DNA of 64,000 bases from an uncultured Parabacteroides sp. (GTDB lineage: Bacteria > Bacteroidota > Bacteroidia > Bacteroidales > Tannerellaceae): assembly GCA_944325345.1 (NCBI GenBank), contig CALUZV010000012.1, positions 32,660 to 96,659 on the forward strand, written 5' to 3'. The position numbers were made by a program, and so were the translations under genes. Below, in pieces: positions 16,838 through 25,502 of the stretch. Position 1 is the first letter of the stretch. Every line of letters starts with the position of its first letter. Below the pieces are notes generated by a model. The model did not search any database. It saw only the letters and a list, made by a program, of their open reading frames with translations, and had not been told where the DNA came from.

Positions 16838-18466
16838 ATGAAAAAGATATTATTTGCCCTCGGGCTCATGGCTTCTGTCTTCTCGGCCGAAGCTGCGGAT
16901 ACGATATTCGTGAAGCAACCGCAAGTCCCCATCTTGCTCGAACGACACGACAATGTCTTGCTCCAGTTGCGCCTCGAAGCGACGGAGAGCCAGACGTTGG
17001 ACGAAGTAACGGTTTCCCTTGGCGAATCCGTTCAGTTGGACAATATCAAAGCATTGAAACTCTATTATTCCGGGACAGAGGCACGGCAAGACCGCAGTGT
17101 TTACCGCTTTGCCCCCGTGAAATACATCTCCAGCAATACGCCGGGTGCGACGTTGGAAGCTAATCCCAGCTATTCCATCCGCAAAGCTGAGGTTCGCCCG
17201 ACCAGCAACACCATTACGCTCGCCGGCAACCAGAAGCTCTTCCCCGGACTGAACTTCTTCTGGGTAAGTGTCGAGATGGATGCCTCGGCTTCCTTGGCTA
17301 CTACTTTGACGGCCGACGTTGCTTCGGTGAAAGTCGATGGCAAGTCGGCTCCGGTCAAGACAGTATCTGACCCCGAGATGGTTCGGCGCATGGGAGTGGG
17401 TGTCCGTCATGCAGGCGATGATGGCGTGGCAGCCTATCGCATCCCGGGCTTGGTTACGACAAATAACGGCACGCTCCTCGGCGTCTATGACGTACGCCAC
17501 AACAGCAGTGTCGATTTACAAGAATACATTGAAATCGGTTTGAGCCGAAGCACCGACGGAGGGAAAACATGGGAAAAGATGCGTATCCCCCTCTCTTTCG
17601 GTGAGTATGGCGGATTACCAGCGGCACAAAACGGCGTAGGCGACCCCTCTATTTTGGTTGATACGAAGACAAATACAGCCTACGTCGTTGCCGCTTGGAC
17701 GCACGGTATGGGTAATCAGCGCGCTTGGTGGAGTTCGTTCCCCGGCATGACCGTCGATAGGACTGCCCAGCTCGTACTGGCAAAGAGCACGGACGACGGG
17801 CAGACATGGTCGGCTCCTATCAACATTACCGACCAAGTGAAGAAGCCGGAGTGGTTCTTCCTGCTCCAGGGACCGGGCCGAGGCATCTCGATGTCCGACG
17901 GAACGCTGGTCTTCCCTATCCAATATATCGATGAGACACGTATCCCCAACGCCGGTGTCATGTATAGCAAAGACGGCGGGGAGACATGGACGATACACAA
18001 CCATGCACGGACGAACACGACCGAGGCACAGGTTGTCGAGTTGGAGCCGGGTACGCTCATGCTCAATATGCGGGACAACCGCGGAGGCAGCCGAGCTATC
18101 TCTACGACGACAGACCTCGGACAAACCTGGAAGGAGCACGAATCCTCGCGTACGGCGCTCATCGAGCCGGTCTGCATGGCAAGCCTCATCAGTGTCAAGG
18201 CGGCGGACAACGTCTTAGGAAAGGATATCCTGATATTCTCGAATCCGCATTCTACCCGCCACCGCAAGGACATGACTATCAAGGTTAGCTTCGACGGAGG
18301 AAATACCTGGTCGCCGGAACATCAGCTCCTCCTCGACGAGGAAGAAGGCTGGGGCTATTCCTGTCTGACGATGATAGACCGCGAGCACGTTGGCATCCTC
18401 TACGAAAGCAGTGTGGCGCACATGACGTTCCAAAGTATCCCATTAAAAGATATTGTGAAGGAGTAA
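16838..18466 (+). CDS. nanH: Exo-alpha-sialidase, GH33
   Basis: 542 residues with a signal peptide (MKKILFALGLMASVFSAEA). An N-terminal beta-sandwich, sialidase-associated domain (about 22-180) is followed by a six-bladed GH33 propeller. The YRIPGLV (FRIP) motif with the first triad Arg is at residues 200-206. Asp boxes are STDGGKTW, STDDGQTW, YSKDGGETW, TTDLGQTW and FDGGNTW. Arg in MRDNRGGSR and a Tyr in GWGYSCLTM fit the triad and nucleophile region. It releases terminal sialic acid from host glycans outside the cell or in the periplasm. It follows the YhcH-type gene by 22 bases. Confidence 0.95.
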   Translation: MKKILFALGLMASVFSAEAADTIFVKQPQVPILLERHDNVLLQLRLEATESQTLDEVTVSLGESVQLDNIKALKLYYSGTEARQDRSVYRFAPVKYISSNTPGATLEANPSYSIRKAEVRPTSNTITLAGNQKLFPGLNFFWVSVEMDASASLATTLTADVASVKVDGKSAPVKTVSDPEMVRRMGVGVRHAGDDGVAAYRIPGLVTTNNGTLLGVYDVRHNSSVDLQEYIEIGLSRSTDGGKTWEKMRIPLSFGEYGGLPAAQNGVGDPSILVDTKTNTAYVVAAWTHGMGNQRAWWSSFPGMTVDRTAQLVLAKSTDDGQTWSAPINITDQVKKPEWFFLLQGPGRGISMSDGTLVFPIQYIDETRIPNAGVMYSKDGGETWTIHNHARTNTTEAQVVELEPGTLMLNMRDNRGGSRAISTTTDLGQTWKEHESSRTALIEPVCMASLISVKAADNVLGKDILIFSNPHSTRHRKDMTIKVSFDGGNTWSPEHQLLLDEEEGWGYSCLTMIDREHVGILYESSVAHMTFQSIPLKDIVKE

Positions 18467-18516
18467 ATAATTCATTAGGACAGCTGATAAAGTTAATTAG
18501 GTCTTGACATAATCTA

Positions 18517-18603
18517 TAAACGACAGTGTCGTTTGTAGAAACAGCACTGTCGTTTGTACAGACAACTGTGCCGTTTGTAAAAACGACAGTGTGGTTTGAA
18601 GTT
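18517..18603. repeat. Array C: four 21-base palindromic units upstream of susC
   Basis: The shared GTCGTTTGTA-type core begins at 18528, 18549, 18570 and 18591, exactly 21 bases apart. The first unit reads AAACGACAGTGTCGTTT, a perfect palindrome; later units vary. It fills most of the 193-base gap between the sialidase and the SusC-like gene. The rest of the gap (18604-18659) is AT-rich with no recognised promoter. Confidence 0.8.
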
Positions 18604-18659
18604 TATATAGTGATGTAAGAAAATAAATGCCTAAATCTATAAATTAAAATCTCAAGGGT

Positions 18660-21600
18660 ATGATAAATTATTGTAAGATTGGTTTGATCCTGCTATTCGG
18701 AGGTGGTCCCGTGGCGTTTGCAGAGACGTTGCCGGAAGTATCCCGGATGGATGCGTTGCAACAGAGCGATGCGTGTACAGGAGTTGTTAAGGATGCGCTG
18801 GGGGAATCCGTTATCGGTGCATCGGTCATTGTAAAAGGGACCACAAACGGGTCAATTACCGACCTTGATGGTAACTTCACTATTATGGGCGTAAAGAAAG
18901 GGGATATTATCCAGATTTCTTACGTAGGATATGTTACACAGGAAATTGTTTGGGACGGTTCGCCGCTCAACGTCATCTTGAAGGAAGATACGCAAACTTT
19001 GGACGAAGTAGTCGTAACCGGTTATGGTGGCCAGCAGAAGCGTGCGACATTGACGACGGCTATCTCAAAGATGGACGACAGTGTTTTGGAGAACGCAGCT
19101 ATCAGTAATGCCGGTCAAGCTTTGCAGGGTACGGTAACTGGTTTGCGCGTTATCAATACGACAGGTCAGCCGGGTAGTAATCCGGATATTACCTTGCGTG
19201 GTGGTGCGACGATTACGGGAACGAGCAGCAATGCCTTGGTTGTAGTCGATGGTATCATCCGCGAGAGCCTTTCAGACATCAACCCTGCCGACATCGAGTC
19301 TATCCAAGTCTTGAAGGATGCGGCTTCGACGGCTATCTACGGTGCACGTGCCAACGGCGGTGTTATCTTGGTAGAAACGAAGAGCGGTAAGGAAGGTAAG
19401 GCTACGGTAAGCTATAAGTTCAAGATGGGTGTGAACTTCGCCCGCTACGGATACGATTTCTTGAACGCACGGGATTATTTGTACTACAACCGTTTGGGAT
19501 ATAAGCGTTATACAAACAATGTGCCCTCTGCCGGAAGCGTGGATACACAGACTGGTTACGGTACGCAGAATGATTTGATTGACGTTCGTTATGCCGACGA
19601 TGGCGGTTCTTATCCGGCAAGCGAAGGCTGGCAGACGATGGCCGACCCGTATTATGAAGGTCGTACTTTGGCTTTCCGCGATTACAGCGGTTTGCTGAAT
19701 GATGCCGTATTCGCCAATACTGCTATGACGCAAGATCATTATGTAAATATCACCGGCGGTAACGACAAAGGTACATACGTAGCCAGCTTGGGTTACTACG
19801 ATGAAAATGGTCAGGTACGCGGGACAGGCTACCAGCGTTTCACCGGTTCATTCAATGGGTCATATAAAGTTCTTCCGTTCTTGAATGTCCGCACGGGAGC
19901 TACCTATACGTGGTCCACGCAGCCCGACTTGTGGATTGGTGCTTATGAATTGTTCTATCGTACTCGTTCACAACGTCCGACATGGAATCCGTATTTGGAA
20001 GATGGCTCTCCGGCATCTGGTTGGGGAACTGGCGACGGTAATCCGGAATACTACCGCGAGAAGCTGACGCGCGAGAACTCAACCCGCAAGGCTACTTACA
20101 ATATGGCCTTCGACTTGGACATCATTCCGGATAAGTTGTCGTTCACAGGTTCTGCATCGCTCTATCATCTCGATTACTCGCAAGAAACATTCAATAAGTC
20201 GTATCAGTTGCAAACTTCAACGACACCGACTAATACACGCGATGCTTCGGCTGAGGTAGAACGTCGTACGCAAATCCAAGCCAGCGGTGTGTTCAACTAT
20301 CACGATACGTTTAAGGATGATCATAACTTGGATGTGATGGTCGGTACGGAGTATTTCGATTATAGCGACTTCGTATTCTCGGCACAGACTCAGAATTCCC
20401 CGACCGATGATATTCCGACATTGAATGCCGGTGCTACACGCACATCGACTTATTCTTATAAGGATGATTATCGTATCGCTTCCGTCTTCGGTCGTGTGAA
20501 CTACAACTATAAGATGAAGTATCTGGTGTCGGTAGTTGCCCGTTACGATGGTATCTCTCGCTTGAAAGATAATCGTTGGGGATTCTTCCCTGGTGTATCT
20601 GTAGGATGGAATCTTACTGAAGAAGATTTCTGGAAAGATGCCGATATCCAATGGATTTCCAATATTAAACCTCGTTTGAGTTATGGTGTGAATGGTAATG
20701 TAAATAGTATTGGTAACTTTGAAGTTTATGGTATCTATCAACAATTGGGTGGTGATAATCCTTATAATTATAATGGACAGACGGGATATTATAATTCTTC
20801 ATTGGTGAACACGGGTTTGCGTTGGGAACAGAGCCGCTCGTTCGAGGCTGGTTTGGACCTTGGCTTTTTCAACAACCGATTAAGCTTTATCCTTGATTAC
20901 TACAATCGTACTACCGATGATTTGCTGACGAACGTAAATCTTCCTGCTTATACTGGTTTCTCTACGATGCGTACGAATCTTGGTCGCTTACGTAACTCTG
21001 GTTTTGAGATGGAAGTACGTGCCAATATCATTTCTCAGAAAGATTGGAACTGGGAGGTTACAGCTAACTTGACATCCGTATCCAATAAGATTCTGGAATT
21101 GCCGCAGAGCGATAAACCGTTCAACCAGATTGATGGTTACGAAGTAGCTGCCGGCGTAGTGGATGCCAATGGCGAAACACCGACGAAATGGATTGGTGGT
21201 TATCGCGAAGGTGGTAAGATTGGTGATATGGTTGCCTACAAGCAGAATCATATCTTCCGCGATTGGGACGACGTAAAAGCACATGCCAACAATCGTATTG
21301 ACGACGTGGCTAACTTGTATGGCCCGGGCATGGCAGACAAAATCAATCCGAATACTGGTGTTACTTATAAGGAATCAAGTGGTTGGAAGCCTATCGAACC
21401 GGGTGATGTATGCTGGGAAGATGTTAATCAGGACGGTATCATCAATAGCTTGGATAGAATGGTTGTCGGTAATTTGTTCCCGACTGTAACCGGTGGTTTC
21501 TCTACGACGTTGTCTTATAAGAACTGGTCGCTCTATGCACGTTTTGACTACGCTCTTGGGCATACGATCTACAACGACTTGAAAGCTCGTTCGTTGGGAC

Positions 21601-22016
21601 AGTATCAAGGTCAGTTCAATATCATCGATAAGGTTCACGACATGTGGAGCGAAACCAATGTTGATTCCGACCTTCCGGTCTTCACGTATGCGGATCAGTT
21701 GAATAAACGTAATATTACGCGTTCGAATAATGGTAATACAGCAGTCGATAACAACAGTTCTCGCTTCTACGAAAAGGGTGATTACCTTTCTTTGCGTGAA
21801 ATTACGTTGACTTACACGTTGCCGCAGAACGTCATCAGCAAGATTGGTATGCAGAACGCTTCTGTCTATGTAACAGGTCAGAACTTGTTCTACATCACTG
21901 GTTACGATGGCGTATCTCCTGAACCGGCCGTATCGACGGTTTATGGTCGTGGTATTGATAACGGTCGTTATCCTACGCCGCGTACACTCTTATTCGGTTT
22001 ATCTGTAACATTCTAA
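18660..22016 (+). CDS. SusC/RagA TonB-linked outer-membrane receptor (NanO-like)
   Basis: 1118 residues. A signal segment (about 1-21) precedes a carboxypeptidase-D regulatory-like beta domain (about 40-115, GVVKDALGESVIGASVIVKG and ISYVGYVTQE), the TonB-box-like TLDEVVVTGYG, a plug (ALQGTVTGLRVINTTGQPGSNPDITLRGG, DIESIQVLKDAASTAIYGARANGGVILVETK) and a beta-barrel ending in a hydrophobic strand with terminal Phe. Together with the SusD partner 18 bases downstream it would import released sialic acid or sialylated oligosaccharide across the outer membrane. T-ending codons are more common here than in the flanking enzyme genes, possibly reflecting high expression or a different history. Confidence 0.93.
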   Translation: MINYCKIGLILLFGGGPVAFAETLPEVSRMDALQQSDACTGVVKDALGESVIGASVIVKGTTNGSITDLDGNFTIMGVKKGDIIQISYVGYVTQEIVWDGSPLNVILKEDTQTLDEVVVTGYGGQQKRATLTTAISKMDDSVLENAAISNAGQALQGTVTGLRVINTTGQPGSNPDITLRGGATITGTSSNALVVVDGIIRESLSDINPADIESIQVLKDAASTAIYGARANGGVILVETKSGKEGKATVSYKFKMGVNFARYGYDFLNARDYLYYNRLGYKRYTNNVPSAGSVDTQTGYGTQNDLIDVRYADDGGSYPASEGWQTMADPYYEGRTLAFRDYSGLLNDAVFANTAMTQDHYVNITGGNDKGTYVASLGYYDENGQVRGTGYQRFTGSFNGSYKVLPFLNVRTGATYTWSTQPDLWIGAYELFYRTRSQRPTWNPYLEDGSPASGWGTGDGNPEYYREKLTRENSTRKATYNMAFDLDIIPDKLSFTGSASLYHLDYSQETFNKSYQLQTSTTPTNTRDASAEVERRTQIQASGVFNYHDTFKDDHNLDVMVGTEYFDYSDFVFSAQTQNSPTDDIPTLNAGATRTSTYSYKDDYRIASVFGRVNYNYKMKYLVSVVARYDGISRLKDNRWGFFPGVSVGWNLTEEDFWKDADIQWISNIKPRLSYGVNGNVNSIGNFEVYGIYQQLGGDNPYNYNGQTGYYNSSLVNTGLRWEQSRSFEAGLDLGFFNNRLSFILDYYNRTTDDLLTNVNLPAYTGFSTMRTNLGRLRNSGFEMEVRANIISQKDWNWEVTANLTSVSNKILELPQSDKPFNQIDGYEVAAGVVDANGETPTKWIGGYREGGKIGDMVAYKQNHIFRDWDDVKAHANNRIDDVANLYGPGMADKINPNTGVTYKESSGWKPIEPGDVCWEDVNQDGIINSLDRMVVGNLFPTVTGGFSTTLSYKNWSLYARFDYALGHTIYNDLKARSLGQYQGQFNIIDKVHDMWSETNVDSDLPVFTYADQLNKRNITRSNNGNTAVDNNSSRFYEKGDYLSLREITLTYTLPQNVISKIGMQNASVYVTGQNLFYITGYDGVSPEPAVSTVYGRGIDNGRYPTPRTLLFGLSVTF

Positions 22017-22034
22017 AAAAACAACAAATAGGTT

Positions 22035-23597
22035 ATGAAAAAGATTTTAAAATATATCGTAGCGGGTTGTTTGGTTGTTTCCATGACAAGCTGTTTGGAT
22101 TTGGAACCTGTCAGCAGCATTACAGATGCTAACTTCTGGAAAGATGAGGCCCAATACACCGCTTTTAATACCGGTTTGCATGGTTTGCTTCGCGAACGGG
22201 CCTATACTATTTTTGAATTAGGCGAGCCGCGTGCAGATATTTATAACTCACTGCCCTTTACGGGTGAGGCTTCGCAAGGTGTGGAGCGTATGATTGACAA
22301 TACGCTGAATGCTGCGAACCCGGTATTAAGTAACTTTGGTGAATTCTATACGCTCATCAATCAGTTGAATTTGATGATTGCCCATTCGGAAGAAACTGAC
22401 CTTTTGGATGAAGCAACGCGTACATACTACTTGGGTGAGGCTTACGGCCTTCGTGCATACGTTTATTTCCATCTGTTACGTGCTTACGGCGATGTCGTTT
22501 TGCATCTCGACTATACGGAAGGAACGTCTGTAGATATCACTAATATTAGTAAGGCTGCTTCTCCGGCTTCTGAAGTAATGGCTCAAATCAAATCGGACAT
22601 TGCTGCATCTGAGAATGCTTTTGGGGATGATTATTCTTACAAATATGGCAAATGTTATTGGTCGAAGCCTGCAACCATGATGTTGAAGGGTGAAGTTTAC
22701 CTCTGGAGCGGTCGCCAAATGGGTGGTGGCGAATCTGACTACCAGACGGCGAAGTCTGCTCTCGAAGCTGTTCAGCAGCATAGTGGAGCCAGTCTGTTGT
22801 CTGATTTCCATAGTATTTTTGACTATGACAATAAGGAAAATTCCGAGATTATTTTCACAATCCATTATGGACGGAATGAATATAATATGTGGAATGATAC
22901 TTATCGTCAGACTATGGTCATGAATGCAGCCAACTTGACAACCTATTGTACAGAAGACGGAACGCCGCTGAATGAAACAGAGCTTTCTGGTGTAAACGGA
23001 ACAATGCGTTATCAGGTAGAGCAGGATCTTTGGTATAAGTTATATCGTGATGGCGACACTCGCCGCGACGGTTCTATCAAAGCTATTTATAAGCGGGATG
23101 AAACGACGGGTGATATTGCTTATCAAGCTCCTATCGCATGGAAATTCCGTGGTGTTTTGCTCGACGGTGATGCTCAACTGAGTTGGTTGGACGACTATCC
23201 CATCTATCGCTACGCCGACTGTCTCCTCATGCTGGCTACGGCTAAGGCTTTCTTAGGCGAAGACATCGCAACGGAGATTAACGCAATCCGCGAACGTGCT
23301 TACGGTGCCGATTATTTCAGCGCCCACCAAAGCGAACTGGCTTACCCGAACGATGCAGACGGTACTTTCTATTCCGGCAACCAGTTTGTCGCTTCGGATG
23401 CCAACCCACTGGAAGCAATCTTGAAGGAACGTATGCGTGAATTCCTCTTCGAAGGAAAGAGATGGTACGACATCCGCTTGATGGGTAATGAGTTTGTTAC
23501 CAAATACTCAACTGCTTCTCTCGACCGCCTCTTGTGGCCTATCGACGAGAACTCTTTGGGTGAGAACCAAGCTTTGGAACAGACTCCGGGCTATTAA
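22035..23597 (+). CDS. SusD/RagB substrate-binding lipoprotein (NanU-like)
   Basis: 520 residues with a lipoprotein signal (lipobox MTSC, Cys near residue 20). SusD signatures: WKDEAQYTAFNTGLHGLL near the N-terminus, a TPR-like helical region with EAYGLRAYVYFHLLRAYGDVVLHL, and the C-terminal LKERMREFLFEGKRWYDIRLMG plus LLWPIDENSLGENQALEQTPGY. In Bacteroidales nan clusters this partner (NanU) binds sialic acid at the cell surface and lids the SusC barrel. A terminator follows 74 bases later. Confidence 0.93.
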   Translation: MKKILKYIVAGCLVVSMTSCLDLEPVSSITDANFWKDEAQYTAFNTGLHGLLRERAYTIFELGEPRADIYNSLPFTGEASQGVERMIDNTLNAANPVLSNFGEFYTLINQLNLMIAHSEETDLLDEATRTYYLGEAYGLRAYVYFHLLRAYGDVVLHLDYTEGTSVDITNISKAASPASEVMAQIKSDIAASENAFGDDYSYKYGKCYWSKPATMMLKGEVYLWSGRQMGGGESDYQTAKSALEAVQQHSGASLLSDFHSIFDYDNKENSEIIFTIHYGRNEYNMWNDTYRQTMVMNAANLTTYCTEDGTPLNETELSGVNGTMRYQVEQDLWYKLYRDGDTRRDGSIKAIYKRDETTGDIAYQAPIAWKFRGVLLDGDAQLSWLDDYPIYRYADCLLMLATAKAFLGEDIATEINAIRERAYGADYFSAHQSELAYPNDADGTFYSGNQFVASDANPLEAILKERMREFLFEGKRWYDIRLMGNEFVTKYSTASLDRLLWPIDENSLGENQALEQTPGY

Positions 23598-23670
23598 TGG
23601 ACCATTTTCATTCATGAAATATCTCAAATTAGAATCTTTTAGTGGTTTAAGGATTAGCTAATTTTCAAAA

Positions 23671-23703
23671 GAGGGTGTGTCCGTCTCGGCGCACCCTCTA
23701 TTT
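23671..23703 (+). terminator. Terminator after susD
   Basis: GAGGGTGTG pairs with CGCACCCTC (one wobble) around a short loop, followed by TATTTG. It ends the sialidase-SusCD transcript before array D. Confidence 0.7.
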
Positions 23704-23739
23704 GCTGTTTATAATAGTATCAGCGTTTTGATGCTGTTT

Positions 23740-23985
23740 GCGACGGCACCGCAAGCCTTCTGCCACGCGGAAAGTTCCTCGCGACGGCGTCGCAAACGTC
23801 ATTCCACGCGGAAAGTTCTTTGCGACGGCGTCGCAAGCCTTCTGCCGCTCGGAAAGTTCCTTGCGATGGCGTCGCAAGCCTTCTGCCACGCGGAAAGTTC
23901 TTTGCGACGGCGTCGCAAGCGTTCTGCCACGCGGAAAGTTCTTTGCGACGGCGTCGCAAACCTTCTGCCACGCGGCGGCTATTTT
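23740..23985. repeat. Array D: six units of exactly 41 bases
   Basis: Units begin at 23740, 23781, 23822, 23863, 23904 and 23945. Each opens with a palindrome of the form TTGCGACGGCGTCGCAA and continues with a conserved CTTCTGCCACGCGGAAAG half. Frames running through the array into the fucosidase gene simply translate the repeat; the real start is the ATG at 24002. Confidence 0.92.
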
Positions 23986-24001
23986 TTTAATATCAAGAAA
24001 T

Positions 24002-25480
24002 ATGAAAACACGACTTTTACTCCTGCTTTTGCTCTTTCCCCTGCTTGTTCCGGCTCAGGAACGGGTTTATACACCTGATTGGGAGTCTATCGACAGCCGT
24101 CCCATCCCTTCATGGTTTCCCCAGGCTAAATTCGGTATTTTTATCCACTGGGGGCTATATTCCGTACCTGCTTGGTCGCCCAAAGGCACGTATTCCGAAT
24201 GGTATAAGTATTGGTTAGACACTAAGGCGCTCTTTGGGAACGGCGATTTCGCCGGCGACGAGGTATATCAATATCATTGCAAGACTTACGGACAGGATTT
24301 TACCTATGCCGACTTCGCCCCACTATTCACCGCCTCGGAGTTCGATGCGGGTGAATGGGCCGATTTGCTTCAGCAATCCGGCGCAAGATATGTTGTATTA
24401 ACGACGAAGCACCACGACGGTTTTGCGCTCTGGGATAGCAAGGAAGCATCGCGTGATTATGGCCGTCCGTGGAACAGTTGCGAGATTGGCGCGCACCGCG
24501 ATTTAGTCCGCGAGTTTGTCGATTCCGTCCGTCAGACACCCCTTAAAGTCGGTCTCTATTTCTCCCTTCGGGAGTGGGATAATCCGTTATATACCGAAGA
24601 GTTGATGCCTTTATACCTCGACCGGCATTTCTATCCGCAGCTGAAAGACCTTATCCACCGTTTCCAGCCGGATTTAATCTGGTCGGATGGCCCGGACAGC
24701 TACGACGAAGAGACATGGCGTACGCGCGAGTTCCTTTCCTGGCTCTATTCCGAATCGGAAGTCCGCGATAGCGTTGTCGTAAACGACCGCTGGGCGAAGT
24801 TCAAGGGAGAAAAGCACGGCGATTACCTAACCAGCGAATATTCCGCCTCCGAAGCGACGCATTTGAAGCCCTGGGAGGAATGCCGCGGCATCGGTCTCTC
24901 CTTTGGCTATAACCGCAACGAAGATTTGGAAGATTACGCGACACCCGAGGCGCTGATTTTCACCTTGGCCAAGGTAGTCAGCCGTGGCGGTAACCTGCTT
25001 TTGAATATCGGTCCTCGTGCCGACGGCAAGATTCCCCCTATCATGCAAGAGCGTCTTTTGCAAATCGGAGCGTGGCTGAAGGTAAACGGTGAAGCCATCT
25101 ACGGAACTACCCCTTGCCGCCAGACGGTCCAATGGTCGGACGGAAAACAAGATTGGAAGCCCGAGGGCAAATACTATATTCATGGCAACGCGATTCTCAA
25201 GCAAACGATAGACCCCGACCCCGGCTACGCCGTCCAGGAAGCATTCTTCACGCAGAAAGGCGATGCGACTTACGCTATTCTTACGGCTTATAAAGATTGT
25301 TTCGTCTGGAAAAACAAGCAACTTGCTCCGGGAGCAGTCATCACCCTCTTGGGTTATGACCGGCCGCTCGAATGGGAGCAGACCGGCAGCGACATCACCA
25401 TCCATCTCCCCCGGTTACTCCCCGACGAGATGCCATGCGACTTCGCCTGGGTTTTAAAACTGGTTTCAAACCCCAATTAA
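24002..25480 (+). CDS. Alpha-L-fucosidase, GH29
   Basis: 492 residues from ATG 24002, with signal peptide MKTRLLLLLLLFPLLVPAQ. The in-frame extension upstream is translated repeat from array D and is rejected. GH29 features: WFPQAKFGIFIHWGLYSVPA, YVVLTTKHHDGFALWDSK, KVGLYFSLREWDNP, and the nucleophile Asp in LIWSDGPDSYD (near residue 228), then GLSFGYNRNED and GNLLLNIGPRADG. It removes terminal fucose from host glycans, most likely in the periplasm. The GH20 gene follows by 22 bases. Confidence 0.93.
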   Translation: MKTRLLLLLLLFPLLVPAQERVYTPDWESIDSRPIPSWFPQAKFGIFIHWGLYSVPAWSPKGTYSEWYKYWLDTKALFGNGDFAGDEVYQYHCKTYGQDFTYADFAPLFTASEFDAGEWADLLQQSGARYVVLTTKHHDGFALWDSKEASRDYGRPWNSCEIGAHRDLVREFVDSVRQTPLKVGLYFSLREWDNPLYTEELMPLYLDRHFYPQLKDLIHRFQPDLIWSDGPDSYDEETWRTREFLSWLYSESEVRDSVVVNDRWAKFKGEKHGDYLTSEYSASEATHLKPWEECRGIGLSFGYNRNEDLEDYATPEALIFTLAKVVSRGGNLLLNIGPRADGKIPPIMQERLLQIGAWLKVNGEAIYGTTPCRQTVQWSDGKQDWKPEGKYYIHGNAILKQTIDPDPGYAVQEAFFTQKGDATYAILTAYKDCFVWKNKQLAPGAVITLLGYDRPLEWEQTGSDITIHLPRLLPDEMPCDFAWVLKLVSNPN

Positions 25481-25502
25481 CAACGGCTAAACATATAGTT
25501 TT

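Noticed and set aside
23740..23985. Array D considered as a second CRISPR array
   Set aside because: Both halves of the 41-base unit are conserved, so there are no unique spacers.
23738..24001. N-terminal extension of the fucosidase through array D
   Set aside because: The extension is translated repeat; the signal peptide begins at ATG 24002.
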